A DNA stretch of 58,185 nucleotides, from NCBI GenBank assembly GCA_012862575.1, contig BLSF01000115.1, positions 1 to 58,185 of the forward strand, in the 5' to 3' direction. Shown piece by piece: positions 45,680 to 54,711 of this stretch. The translations under genes and the position numbers were made by a program. The notes beneath the pieces were generated by a model that saw only the letters and a list, made by a program, of their open reading frames with translations, searched no databases and was not told where the DNA came from. The stretch is from Parietichytrium sp. I65-24A (lineage: Eukaryota > Sar > Bigyra > Thraustochytrida > Thraustochytriidae). Position 1 is the stretch's first letter. The number at the start of each line of letters is the position of its first letter.

Positions 45680-48223
45680 ATGCAAGGCGTGGTGCAGATC
45701 CACAGGTACGACGGGCAGACGATCATCGGCGCAGGAGGGTGGCGGTATGAGCTAGGAAATTACCTTGGCGGAGGAGCTGCGGGCGTCGTGTACGAGGCGT
45801 TGCGGCAAGATGGGGTGGCGTGCGCCGTGAAGATTTTGCATCCGGTGGGTTTCAAGCTGGTGCGCAGCTCGGCCCTGTCGAGATACGTGATGGCTTTGGG
45901 CGAAGAGAGCGGGCTCAAGTGGCTGGTGCACCCAGCGAGTAAGCAGGTTGTGGCGGCAACGCTGGACGAGAAGAGCGGGCTCTTGCGCGAGGTGACCTTG
46001 CCGTGGTGTATGCAGAAATTCGGCACCGACCTTGCCGCTGTGGAGAAGGTGCAACAGTTCCGCGTCAAGAAGGTGGGTGGCGTGCGCGTGCGCATCCCTG
46101 TGGTTCCTGTCAAATATGTACAGTTTTTGAGGCAGCGCCGCAGTATCTTTCAGGAAATCGATAACATGATGCACACCAAGGGCCACACAAACGTCCTTGA
46201 GCTTCTCCATGTCTTGGAATTGGTACAGGATTCCAAGTCCACGCTCTTCCTCGTCCTCGAACTCGCCAGTGGTGGCGAGCTCTTCGACAGGATCAAGGTA
46301 GACGAAGGATGTGACGAGCGTACCGCTCGGCCATTCTTCTCTCAGCTCTTGTCGGGAGTTGCGTACTGTCATTCCAAAGGCGTGGCTCATCGTGATCTCA
46401 AGCCAGAGAACTTGCTCTTGTCAGGCGACGGCGAGGTTCTTAAAATTGCTGATTTCGGCCTTTCCGCTCTGTGCGCTGCCGAAGGCAATCCCGTGAGCAC
46501 CTCGGACTCGATGGCCACGGCATCCGCTGTGCCTCCTGTCTCTTCTAGTAACTTGTCACATGTACCTACAGATAGCGAGAGCGATGCTCTAGAAACTGGT
46601 CAAAACTCTTCTGCGAGCACGCCAACGAAAAACGGAATCCGCAGACTCAACTCTGTGGTGGGCTCTCCTCACTACGTCGCTCCCGAAGTGCTAGAGGGGA
46701 CCGGGTACGACGGCTCCAAGGCCGACGTGTTTTCTCTCGGCGTCATCCTCTACGCCATGTTGGCTGGCAACCTTCCATTCGGTAAGGACCTGCTGCGCTG
46801 TCAGCGGTTCCGAGCGTTCCGCGAGTGGAAGTTGAACGGCGGCTGTGCAATTGGCGAGGGCGGCCTACTTGAGCAGCAACCAGCTGACGGCCTCACTACA
46901 GCTTGTATTGTATTTCCTACGTGGTTTTTTCCGCGACACTTGTCCCCATGCGTGATCAGCCTAATCAGCGCTTTGTTGGATCCGAATCCTGCCAGTAGAA
47001 TAACGGTGGAAGATGCGAGACAGCATTCTTGGCTTTTGGAAGGCCAGGAGGTGCCTTGCGAGATGGCTCCGAACGATGAGGAGGTCGAATCTTGCTATTT
47101 CGATGACGAGGATCTTTACCACGAAGATGAGGACGAAGATGTTGATGTGGATGAGGATGAGGACGAAGACGAGGAAGATGTTTTGGACGATGAGGACTCC
47201 ACTCCAAGACGGAGTACATCGGGCAGGTCTTTGCGTGATGTCCCTTCGGCGTCTAGCTCTTTGCAGCCTCACCAGCCTTCTCCATCCCCACGGCAGGAGC
47301 GACCTCACCTGCCTCACCACCACTCTCGCTCGCACTCTTGCCCGGACGAGATAGATGATATCACTGCACTGCTCGAGCGCCAAGCCATGATGGACGGGAA
47401 CGACGAGGTCTCTGTCCCGGAAAAGTTGTCCATCACCGAGCCAAAATCAGTGACTAGCAGAGATGGCCTTGCTACCCGCTTTCAAAGTCCGCCATTGGCT
47501 CCTCAGAACCTGCCAAGCTCGTTGCGCTCGAGATTCCACCGCTCAAACTACCGGCTGGAGCCACTGTGCAAATCCCCTGGGGCTCTTGGAGATCGCAGAC
47601 TTCACAGGTCGCTCTCGCCTCGCCGTGATAACCGGAGTAGCGACGACGATCCGAGCAGTGACAACGACGAAAATCACATTCTAGCTCCTCAAACGGAAAG
47701 CGAGTTTACTCGCGAGGTTGTGCAGCCAATTCGATGCGATGTCAAGAACGGAATGGGTATGCTGCGCGCCTCTTTGCGCCAGGAAAACTCCAACACAATT
47801 AACACCAAAGGTGACAACGAAAAGCCAGTAGACAATGAAACCCCAGGAGAGTGCACTTCTCCGCGGCTGCCAATTTTCAGCGATTCAGTCAAACGATCCA
47901 CACGATTCTCCACTTGCGTGCCAGCCGCTGAGGTCTTGCGCCGCATAGAAGAGATTGTTGTGGGGATGCCAACGCACATGGTTTGCGTGGTGGACTACGA
48001 TGCGTTCAAACTGGATGTGCTCGCCGGCAACACTAAAATGTACACAGTGCGTATCTACCTTATCAAGGCGGGGTACTATATGGTTGAGTTTTTGCGCGAG
48101 ACTCATGAGATCTCAGTGTTCGAATTCAAACAAATGTACGACCAGATTCGCCAACGTCTCACAGAGATTGTAAAGAACGATTATACTCTGGCCATGCTGG
48201 ATGACCAGATTACCCGTGTATAG
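45680..48223 (+). CDS. Ser/Thr protein kinase (CAMK/SNF1-like) with insertions and KA1-like C-terminus
   Basis: The first ATG (45680) gives 847 aa. The kinase domain spans about residues 15-455. The Gly-rich loop is LGGGAAGVVYEA, the ATP lysine is in CAVKIL, the catalytic loop is HRDLKPENLLL, then IADFGLSAL and GSPHYVAPEVLEG. Two large insertions are unusual: ~90 residues between the ATP lysine and helix C, and ~65 Ser/Thr-rich residues between DFG and the APE motif. An extremely acidic stretch (DEDEDVDVDEDEDEDEEDV) and a His/Ser/Pro-rich linker follow. The last ~110 residues (RRIEEIVVGMPTHMVC, FKLDVLAGNTKMYTVRIYL) look like a KA1/regulatory domain of SNF1, CIPK or MARK kinases. Membrane or autoinhibitory regulation is therefore likely. 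Catalytic residues are intact. No intron. The exact subfamily is unsure. Confidence 0.88.
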   Translation: MQGVVQIHRYDGQTIIGAGGWRYELGNYLGGGAAGVVYEALRQDGVACAVKILHPVGFKLVRSSALSRYVMALGEESGLKWLVHPASKQVVAATLDEKSGLLREVTLPWCMQKFGTDLAAVEKVQQFRVKKVGGVRVRIPVVPVKYVQFLRQRRSIFQEIDNMMHTKGHTNVLELLHVLELVQDSKSTLFLVLELASGGELFDRIKVDEGCDERTARPFFSQLLSGVAYCHSKGVAHRDLKPENLLLSGDGEVLKIADFGLSALCAAEGNPVSTSDSMATASAVPPVSSSNLSHVPTDSESDALETGQNSSASTPTKNGIRRLNSVVGSPHYVAPEVLEGTGYDGSKADVFSLGVILYAMLAGNLPFGKDLLRCQRFRAFREWKLNGGCAIGEGGLLEQQPADGLTTACIVFPTWFFPRHLSPCVISLISALLDPNPASRITVEDARQHSWLLEGQEVPCEMAPNDEEVESCYFDDEDLYHEDEDEDVDVDEDEDEDEEDVLDDEDSTPRRSTSGRSLRDVPSASSSLQPHQPSPSPRQERPHLPHHHSRSHSCPDEIDDITALLERQAMMDGNDEVSVPEKLSITEPKSVTSRDGLATRFQSPPLAPQNLPSSLRSRFHRSNYRLEPLCKSPGALGDRRLHRSLSPRRDNRSSDDDPSSDNDENHILAPQTESEFTREVVQPIRCDVKNGMGMLRASLRQENSNTINTKGDNEKPVDNETPGECTSPRLPIFSDSVKRSTRFSTCVPAAEVLRRIEEIVVGMPTHMVCVVDYDAFKLDVLAGNTKMYTVRIYLIKAGYYMVEFLRETHEISVFEFKQMYDQIRQRLTEIVKNDYTLAMLDDQITRV

Positions 48224-48537
48224 AAGATTTTTTTTCCCCTCAAATCTATCGAAAAGAAAAAAAGGTTTCTCTTTTTTATCTCTTCCTTTCCCGCCCACCC
48301 CACCTTCCGTTTACGCTGCACTTCGTGGCTTCACGTACTGTTTCCGCCGTCATTCTTTTTCGCGCAAGACACAGAAACATTACCGCTCCCGCTAAATCTT
48401 TCATACGACCTTCACTATGCGACTTAGTGCGTTGCGTAGAACCTTGTAGCAAAATGGAGGGTACCCAAGGTTTATAATCCATTATGATGTGACCAAATGG
48501 TGCAATGGTGGTCGCTAATAGTAGCGCTACATTGATT
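48224..48537. other. Spacer
   Basis: Kinase 3' UTR followed by an unremarkable stretch. A short palindrome GTAGCGCTAC lies at about 48521, shortly before the tRNA candidate. Confidence 0.4.
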
Positions 48538-48692
48538 GCTCTCGTAACTCAGTGGTTAGAGTGTCTGGCTTATGACCAGAAAGTCGTGAGTGTACGTTAT
48601 GGAACAACCAATCCGTCTCCGTTACGCACAGTCCTGATTTCGAATCCTAACTCCTGATTTCAATGATACGCAGTCAAACCTCACCTGGAGCA
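48538..48692 (+). tRNA. Candidate tRNA-Ile(UAU) split by an 82-nt intron in the T loop
   Basis: 48538-48591 reads as a tRNA up to the first T-loop base. It comprises acceptor strand GCTCTCG, T8 A9, D arm ACTC-AGTGGTTA-GAGT, anticodon arm TCTGG-CTTATGA-CCAGA (5 perfect pairs, anticodon UAU), a 5-nt variable loop and T-stem strand GTGAG. The rest, TCAAAC CTCAC CTGGAGC A, appears at 48674-48692. Rejoined, the T arm is GTGAG-TTCAAAC-CTCAC with five perfect pairs and a canonical 7-nt loop. The acceptor pairs at 6 of 7 positions (one wobble, one C-U mismatch). The A box TAACTCAGTGG is intact. Introns outside the anticodon loop and rearranged tRNAs are known in red algae. Odd: G at position 37 instead of the A expected next to U36. 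A tRNA pseudogene is the alternative. Confidence 0.65.
48592..48673 (+). other. Ectopic tRNA intron (T loop)
   Basis: 82 nt between T54 and T55 of the tRNA candidate. It contains a B-box-like TTCGAATCC (48649-48657) flanked by a 10-nt direct repeat TCCTGATTTC. Exact ends are uncertain by a base or two. Confidence 0.5.
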
Positions 48693-48728
48693 CTTCCCCA
48701 ATGGGGCCGTGGGTGGTTACCCGCGATC

Positions 48729-48735
48729 TTTTTTT
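48729..48735 (+). terminator. Pol III T-run terminator
   Basis: Seven T residues, 37 bases after the tRNA candidate, with a second T7 at about 48751. This fits RNA polymerase III termination. Confidence 0.5.
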
Positions 48736-49230
48736 ATCGGCACGCCGCCCATTTTTTTATCACCATTTTTTTTCGTCATAGCGAACGGTCACAAGAAAGA
48801 AAGAGAAGAAAGATTGTAGAAGCAACAAGAAAGAAAAGAGAGAGACGAGCACTGACAGCGAGGAAATAATGTGAACAAACAAATACATTTACATTCACAT
48901 TTGCATGTACACGAAAGCGATGCGGTTCACGAAATAGCAAAACAGAGCAGCTTTGACTTCGGAAACTCTGAGTTGAACGGTAAAATGTTGCGGACCAGTT
49001 CGGGTCGAAAGAGAGACAAGTCGAGTTCGACTGGTTTGTTTGACTTTGTTTCATTGAACAATTGAGTTATATTTGTTGAATTTTGGTTGATTGGTCCAAT
49101 TCGAGCGCGCGACGAACGAATGAGTGAATGAGTGAGTGAGTGATTGCGTTGACCGCGAGGGAGTCGCAGTTGTAATCGTCATCGCAGTTGCAGCTGGTCC
49201 CGCGGCAACGGCAGGCAAGCGGCGGTGAAA
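48736..49230. other. Intergenic
   Basis: T-rich then A/G-rich sequence. GAATGAGTGAGTGAGTG repeats (about 49118-49145) lie in the leader of the next gene. No supported gene. Confidence 0.4.
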
Positions 49231-51300
49231 ATGGACAAGCGGACGGTGCACGAGTTGGAAGCGGTGGACAGGCAAGTGCGCAAAGCGAAAGCAGATGAAG
49301 ACAAGGCGGCCGAGAAAGGGGACGGCCGCAAGAAGGCGGACGGCGAGGCTGAGCTTGACGAGGACGTCGAGGGCGATGATGCGGAAGATGTGTCAATGGA
49401 GAAACTCACAACGTTCGAGATCGAGCAGAGACTGGTGCAGCTCATGGACACCCTCGGCAAGAGGAAATTAAAGGAAATGGCCGCGAAGAACATGTTTGAC
49501 CAAGACGCGAACCAGGTTCGGGCGCTCTCCATGGTGCGGGTTGAAGCCGCTAAGGGGCTTAAAAATGTCGCAAAGTATGTGACGATGCACGAAGAGAAGG
49601 TGCGCGCGCGGTACGAGGAGTTTCGAAAAGCAGGGACCGCACAGGACTCTGCGGCGGGAGCAGGGCGCAAATTCCACCACAATGGGCGGAAACGGAAAGG
49701 CCTCGGAGGGGCAAAGGCAAAGGCAACAGACCGCCTTGACTCCAAGCTAGATGGGGTGGTGCGGCTCAAGGATGGTGTGGAGGGTGACATTTTCAAGTAC
49801 TTTGAGCAACAAATCACCCCCGAGAGCATCGCGGAAGCCACGGCTGCCCTTGAGAAGGCCGAAAACGCCAATCAAAAAACGCACACGAGTGACCGTGAAG
49901 AGGACGAATTGAATGCCCCAAATTCGGTGTGGAGCTCCGGCGAATCCTCAAAGCACGCCATGAAGGAGCTCCCAAAACGCGAATCAGACCTTTCAACTTT
50001 GAAGAATCAGGCAATGGAGAAGGGTGGTGAATACTTTCGAGCCACCGACAGCAAATATATCGAAGCAGCATATGAGGAGTTCGAAGCCAATGAGCGGGCC
50101 ACCGAAGAGCTACTTCAAAGTTTTAAAACACACGCCCCTCGGCAAGCCATCAGCTTGCCGCAAAGCCCGGTAAGCCCTAATCAATCCTTTCGTGCACCAT
50201 CCTCACCCTCGTCTCCAAATCGAGGAAACAATCGTGTGCGAAGGCTCTCGCCCGTTGGAAGAATGAGCAAGGCTTCCGTACTAGAGCGCCAGAATAGCGA
50301 AGCCAACTTGTTTCAGCTCGCCCCCATGGAGAGGGACCTGGAGGAGAAAATGTTGCGAGCCAAAAAGCGGCAAGAGAAAAAGAGCCGGGGGTCCAAGTCG
50401 GCGATGGAGTGCCATGAGAGCTTTATGAGGCCGATCGGGGCACTGCCAAATACACCTATCTTTCACACGGACTGGTTTGTACCGAACCTCTCCTTATGCA
50501 CCTTGGAGCCAAATTTCTTTAAAGAGTTTAAGGAGCTTCGCGGACCAGATCTGATGGAGACCGGCGCGATTTTCGAGAAGCCCAACAAGTTTGGTGAGTG
50601 GTGCATTGGGGATCTGACCGAGCAATACGAGCGCGAGGAAGCAGGCAAATGTTCTATTCTGTCAGAGCTCGACAACCTATTTCGAACTGAGTATAAGAGA
50701 GATCTTGCGCGAGCCAAGACAGTTTCTTTGGAAGAGACTCTCATGCCTCCGCTGTATCTGCAGACAAACTCGTTGCGAGATCTGCCAGACACTCGGGCTG
50801 AGATCTGGGAGGACAAAGTGGCCGACAGGCTTCTTGCAGAGCCAGATTATGGCGTTGATGTCCTCGACCTGCCCGACAGCTTTTACCAGTCAGCAATCGA
50901 TGACCTGGCCGAGATGGAAACTTTTCAGATTGCACTGATTGAGCAACACTGGGCGGTTCTCCTCGAACTAGCCAGGAAAACCTGCAAATCGAACGAGTGT
51001 TCTGGCAAAACCTCTGATGCCGAGTGGGTGCAGATTCATACGAGCTTGGATATTGAGCTCGAACAGAACATAAATTTTGATTGTAATAGCCAAGTCTCAG
51101 ATCGGCTTCACAAGGTCGCATTTGACGGCCTGCATGGCGATGGATTCGCATACGCAGATTTGGTTCTCCGTCTCAAACGTTTCGACGACGAAACAGAAGA
51201 TGGCATGGAGCAAATCTTGAGAGAGACGGCTTCCCAGCCGCAAAGCCTGACTACCCGTTTGTTTGCGCTTCGAAACTGTTTACTGTTGCACTCTTCTTGA
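49231..51300 (+). CDS. Uncharacterised acidic, partly coiled-coil protein
   Basis: The first ATG (49231) gives 689 aa without introns. The N-terminal ~120 residues are highly charged and helical (AVDRQVRKAKADEDKAAEKG, then DEDVEGDDAEDVSMEKL), consistent with a coiled coil. A basic patch (GRKFHHNGRKRKGLGG) at about 145 could be a nuclear signal. A low-complexity Ser/Pro linker (~300-345) leads to a more globular C-terminal half with aromatic and Cys/Trp residues (IFHTDWFVPNLSL; FGEWCIGDLTEQYEREEAG; ALIEQHWAVLLELARKTC). No enzymatic motif, membrane segment or known domain is recognised. Codon use and conserved-looking blocks support a genuine gene. Function unknown. Confidence 0.75.
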   Translation: MDKRTVHELEAVDRQVRKAKADEDKAAEKGDGRKKADGEAELDEDVEGDDAEDVSMEKLTTFEIEQRLVQLMDTLGKRKLKEMAAKNMFDQDANQVRALSMVRVEAAKGLKNVAKYVTMHEEKVRARYEEFRKAGTAQDSAAGAGRKFHHNGRKRKGLGGAKAKATDRLDSKLDGVVRLKDGVEGDIFKYFEQQITPESIAEATAALEKAENANQKTHTSDREEDELNAPNSVWSSGESSKHAMKELPKRESDLSTLKNQAMEKGGEYFRATDSKYIEAAYEEFEANERATEELLQSFKTHAPRQAISLPQSPVSPNQSFRAPSSPSSPNRGNNRVRRLSPVGRMSKASVLERQNSEANLFQLAPMERDLEEKMLRAKKRQEKKSRGSKSAMECHESFMRPIGALPNTPIFHTDWFVPNLSLCTLEPNFFKEFKELRGPDLMETGAIFEKPNKFGEWCIGDLTEQYEREEAGKCSILSELDNLFRTEYKRDLARAKTVSLEETLMPPLYLQTNSLRDLPDTRAEIWEDKVADRLLAEPDYGVDVLDLPDSFYQSAIDDLAEMETFQIALIEQHWAVLLELARKTCKSNECSGKTSDAEWVQIHTSLDIELEQNINFDCNSQVSDRLHKVAFDGLHGDGFAYADLVLRLKRFDDETEDGMEQILRETASQPQSLTTRLFALRNCLLLHSS

Positions 51301-51957
51301 GGCCCTCGAAGTGATAACTCGATCGCACACTTGCCTGATCACGTTCGCATTATGTACGCTGTTGGCCTACGTGTGATGCAGTGCCGCGTTTGCATGTTCA
51401 GAAAGGCCTCTGTTGACCGCTTAATGCTGTTTTCTTGTACTTGCTGACACAAAGAGATGCAATGACATCTTTACGCAAAGTCAAATCTCCAGCTTCGTTT
51501 ATGAATCAAATTTGATTTTTACAAAAACAGATTACCCAGGTCGTTTCGACTATCTGCTCAGCCCTAGCAATTTACGCGCTGTACGCGCTCGAAGCAATCA
51601 CGGGAGACAAGACCTCGCCTTTTAACACACCGAAAACCGGGCCGGTCGAATTGCGAGGCAATTCTCACTTTTCTGTATGCCCCATTGCTCTCCGGGCTCT
51701 CAAGTGCTGCTATTGGGAAGTAAATTGAACCCTTGTGCAGGACCTCGCTTGTATAACAGGCGAAGGAGGCTGTGTCGCGTGCTTTCTTTGGTCTTCAAAG
51801 TGGCTGTGTCGCGTGCTTTCTTTGGTTTTTAAAGTGGGATGGCTGTCTTTTCGAATCTTGCAATACCAAGCAGTCCCAGCTTGAAGTGCCAGAAAGAGCG
51901 AGGCTGCAAGCAGACTTCGCCTTTTTTCCTGCTTTGAGGACAGGCAAAGTTAAACTC
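51301..51957. other. Convergent spacer with 34-bp tandem repeat
   Basis: 3' ends of the neighbouring genes plus a 34-bp tandem duplication (51768-51835). No gene. Confidence 0.5.
51768..51835 (+). repeat. 34-bp tandem duplication
   Basis: Two adjacent copies (51768-51801 and 51802-51835) beginning GGCTGTGTCGCGTGCTTTCT, differing at only a few bases. Intergenic. Confidence 0.95.
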
Positions 51958-54711
51958 TCAGATCGACTTCGACTTTCCTTTTATCGTAAGAAGCTTCTGG
52001 ATAATGTCTCCTCCTTCATTCTCTCCAAAAAGTATGTGAATATTAGTCGCGTCAACCACAATTTGATAGTCATGCCCCTCATCACACTTGGTTTCGCTGC
52101 ATACCCACGTGCTAGTGACATGCACGCGGCCTGACACAGCTTTGGATTCGGATTTGGCCTTGGCGGGGAACTGGATCAAGCAAAACAAAGTGAATAAGTA
52201 TCCTTCGTCCTAAATATGAAGGGGCCAAGTGCCTCAACTTACTTGAATAAAGAGCCGCATGACTGGCCGTTGAATCTTTTCCGCAGTCAGGAAAACTGCT
52301 TCTTTCGCCACATTCCATTGGTCATGCAAATGCCCAGAAAGCACCGACCTTCCGTGCTCGTTTGCGCCTCCAGTGCGGTTTTGACAGAAAAACAGCTGCG
52401 GAACCAATTTGGACAGCGAGGCATCGGATTCATCAATGTTCACAAACTTGGTTTGACAAAACACGGGCAGCACAGACTCCATCGAGTCGTCTCGCATCAA
52501 AAAGACAACATTTGGCCCGAATGACAAGTCGGGAAGACAAAATGGTGGCAAAGTGCCCTCAAGCTGATTTTCGTTCAGAGTCTCCTCCAACCAGCTGAGG
52601 GTGTCCTCTGCTTTGCTGCACAAGCGCGTCAACACACCGTAAGCAGAAAGTTTGGATGCCTGAAACTTTGCGAGCTCTTTTGAATGATCTGGCAGCTGAG
52701 CCTCGAACAACGCTGACATGTTGTTCTGTAAAAATGGCAACAAGAATCGCTCAAAAAAAGCATACCCTTCGCCAGAGGCACTCATTTGCGTCTCAGCATG
52801 ACTCAGCAACATCTTTGAGAAAGAAAAATACTGCAGTGCTGCTTCAATAGACAACGGCTCATCAAGAATCCCCAAATCAACGTCAGGCGCTACTCTCACG
52901 ACTCCTAACTCAACGAGTCCATCGTACACACCCTCAATTCTCACAGGTAGACCATTTCCCGAGTAATTAAATACTGCGTCCCTAAACTTCGCTTGCAAAT
53001 CCTGCCAATTGGTTGTCGGGAAGGATGTGTCGTCCTGGGACACGGTGGAATCTCCGATCTGCTCGAAAAGCTCTGCAACCGCATTATTTACTGAGCGAAA
53101 AAAATCTTGAGAAAGACGTTTGCCATACAAAAGAACACTAGGAGGAGTCTTGGTCAGGGAATCCACGTAGCGATCAACCGCTTCCATAAACACTTTGTTG
53201 AACATTTTGCCATTTTCGCCCAGCAGTCGTCCTCGACTTTTGGGGTACCCGTTCATGTGTGGCAGAGTCAGAAACCTTTCGATAAATGCGGATGTCCACC
53301 GAGGACGGCCGCTGAGCCACCTACAGACATGGCAAATCACTTCCTCGTCCACGTTCTCAAGGGCCAAAAATGTGTTTAGGTACGCCCGCACGCCCGCAAC
53401 GTTGAATAAAGTCAGTCCAGCAAAGATGGGAGCGGGGTCTCTTCCTGGCTTTGCTATTTGAGCCCCAATCCATTCCTTCTCGAACGTTTTCCTTGAAATT
53501 GCAGTTCCAGCGAAAACCAATCCACCAACGCAGGAACGGAGATAGACGAAGCCATCAACAATAGCAGAGTACAAAAACCGCTTTAGCTCTGGATTAGAGG
53601 TCGACCTGAGTTCTCCTTGAAATGTAGGGAGTAAAGTCTGCGACTCATCCACCACACAAATGCGGGACAAAGGCTTAACCCATCCACAATCACGCCTCAG
53701 ACCATCATTTCTCAGCGCCTGAGAAAGAACAACGTGAAACACATCAATTCCGAAAAAGTACAATGGAAACAATTGGAATAAAAGCCACTGGTATGGCGTC
53801 ATCGTGCTGTCGAATTTCGTCTCCAGAAATCGAAACACGGACTGGCGAACCAGAAGCAGAAGGAGAACTCCACATTCTACAAGCTTTCTCCTCTCGTATT
53901 CTGAGTCCAAGGCCAAAAGTTCAATTTCAAGTCTCCAGACCAGCTTCTCCATATCATCCGACCCCAGGTTGGAGAGTGTCCGCAAAGGTGAGAAATAGTT
54001 CCCGTAATTTTGGCTCAGGAACTCAAATACACTGCGCGTCTTGCCCGCTCCCGAGGTGCCGTACAAAGCAGTTTTTGTGAATAGGCCTGCGAGCCTGAGC
54101 TGCTCGTAAACGGGTGTGCCTTTATTTGCCTCATTGCACAAATCAAAGAGCAACAGACTTGGTTTGTTGTTGACAGGGTTCAGAGGAATGCAAACCCCTT
54201 CCCGCAGAAGAGGCGCGAACAAGTGCCCGTTTTCCTCAGCACTGGTACGATCAAATATTGGCAGCTCCGGCAACTCCGCAGTCCATTCCTCAAGACACTT
54301 TTTGACCATGGCGTCAATATCAAGTGTGGCCTTATTGCCATTCCGCTTGCCATACTTTTCCATGAGCAAGTTCGCGTACACCTTGTCCGCAGTTTGCTTG
54401 ATGACGAAAGCCTCGTTTCGCCTTTTATCCAGAGAGAGAAGTGCCTTCTCAGCTGCGTCGTAATCCTCTCGTAAATTGATGTATCGGTCATTCTCCTCCA
54501 ACTCTTTTCGCGTGAGACCGCTCTTCAAGGCGCGTATCTCTCCTCGAAGGGACTCCAGCTGCGCTTCCTTTCTCTTCCCGGCTTCCTTCTTCTCCATGTA
54601 TTTAGCACTCCACTTGTCACATTTCTCCCGAGCCTTTTTAAGCTGATATTCCAAGTCTTCTTCTCGGGGAGGAGTCTCCGCGAGACGCTTCGAAGCACCT
54701 TCTGCACTCAT
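51958..54711 (-). CDS. Crinkler/RHS-like P-loop ATPase with nuclease-like C-terminal domain, 2 exons
   Basis: Exon 1 is 54711-52243 and exon 2 is 52170-51958, joined in phase 0 across a 72-nt GTAAGT...TCCAG intron, giving 893 aa. Residues ~10-145 form a Lys/Glu-rich coiled coil. A STAND-like P-loop module follows, with Walker A LYGTSGAGKTRS (~residue 216) and Walker B ICVVDESQTLL (~348). The C-terminal region (~720-760) has VVFLMRDDS followed by PVFCQTKFV, the D...QxK layout of PD-(D/E)xK nucleases. That combination is typical of the Crinkler/RHS-type proteins found in oomycetes, fungi, algae and kinetoplastids, where they act as effectors or in conflict with mobile elements. No secretion signal is present at the chosen ATG; an upstream extension in the same frame lacks another ATG. 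Function here is inferred from family resemblance only. Confidence 0.75.
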
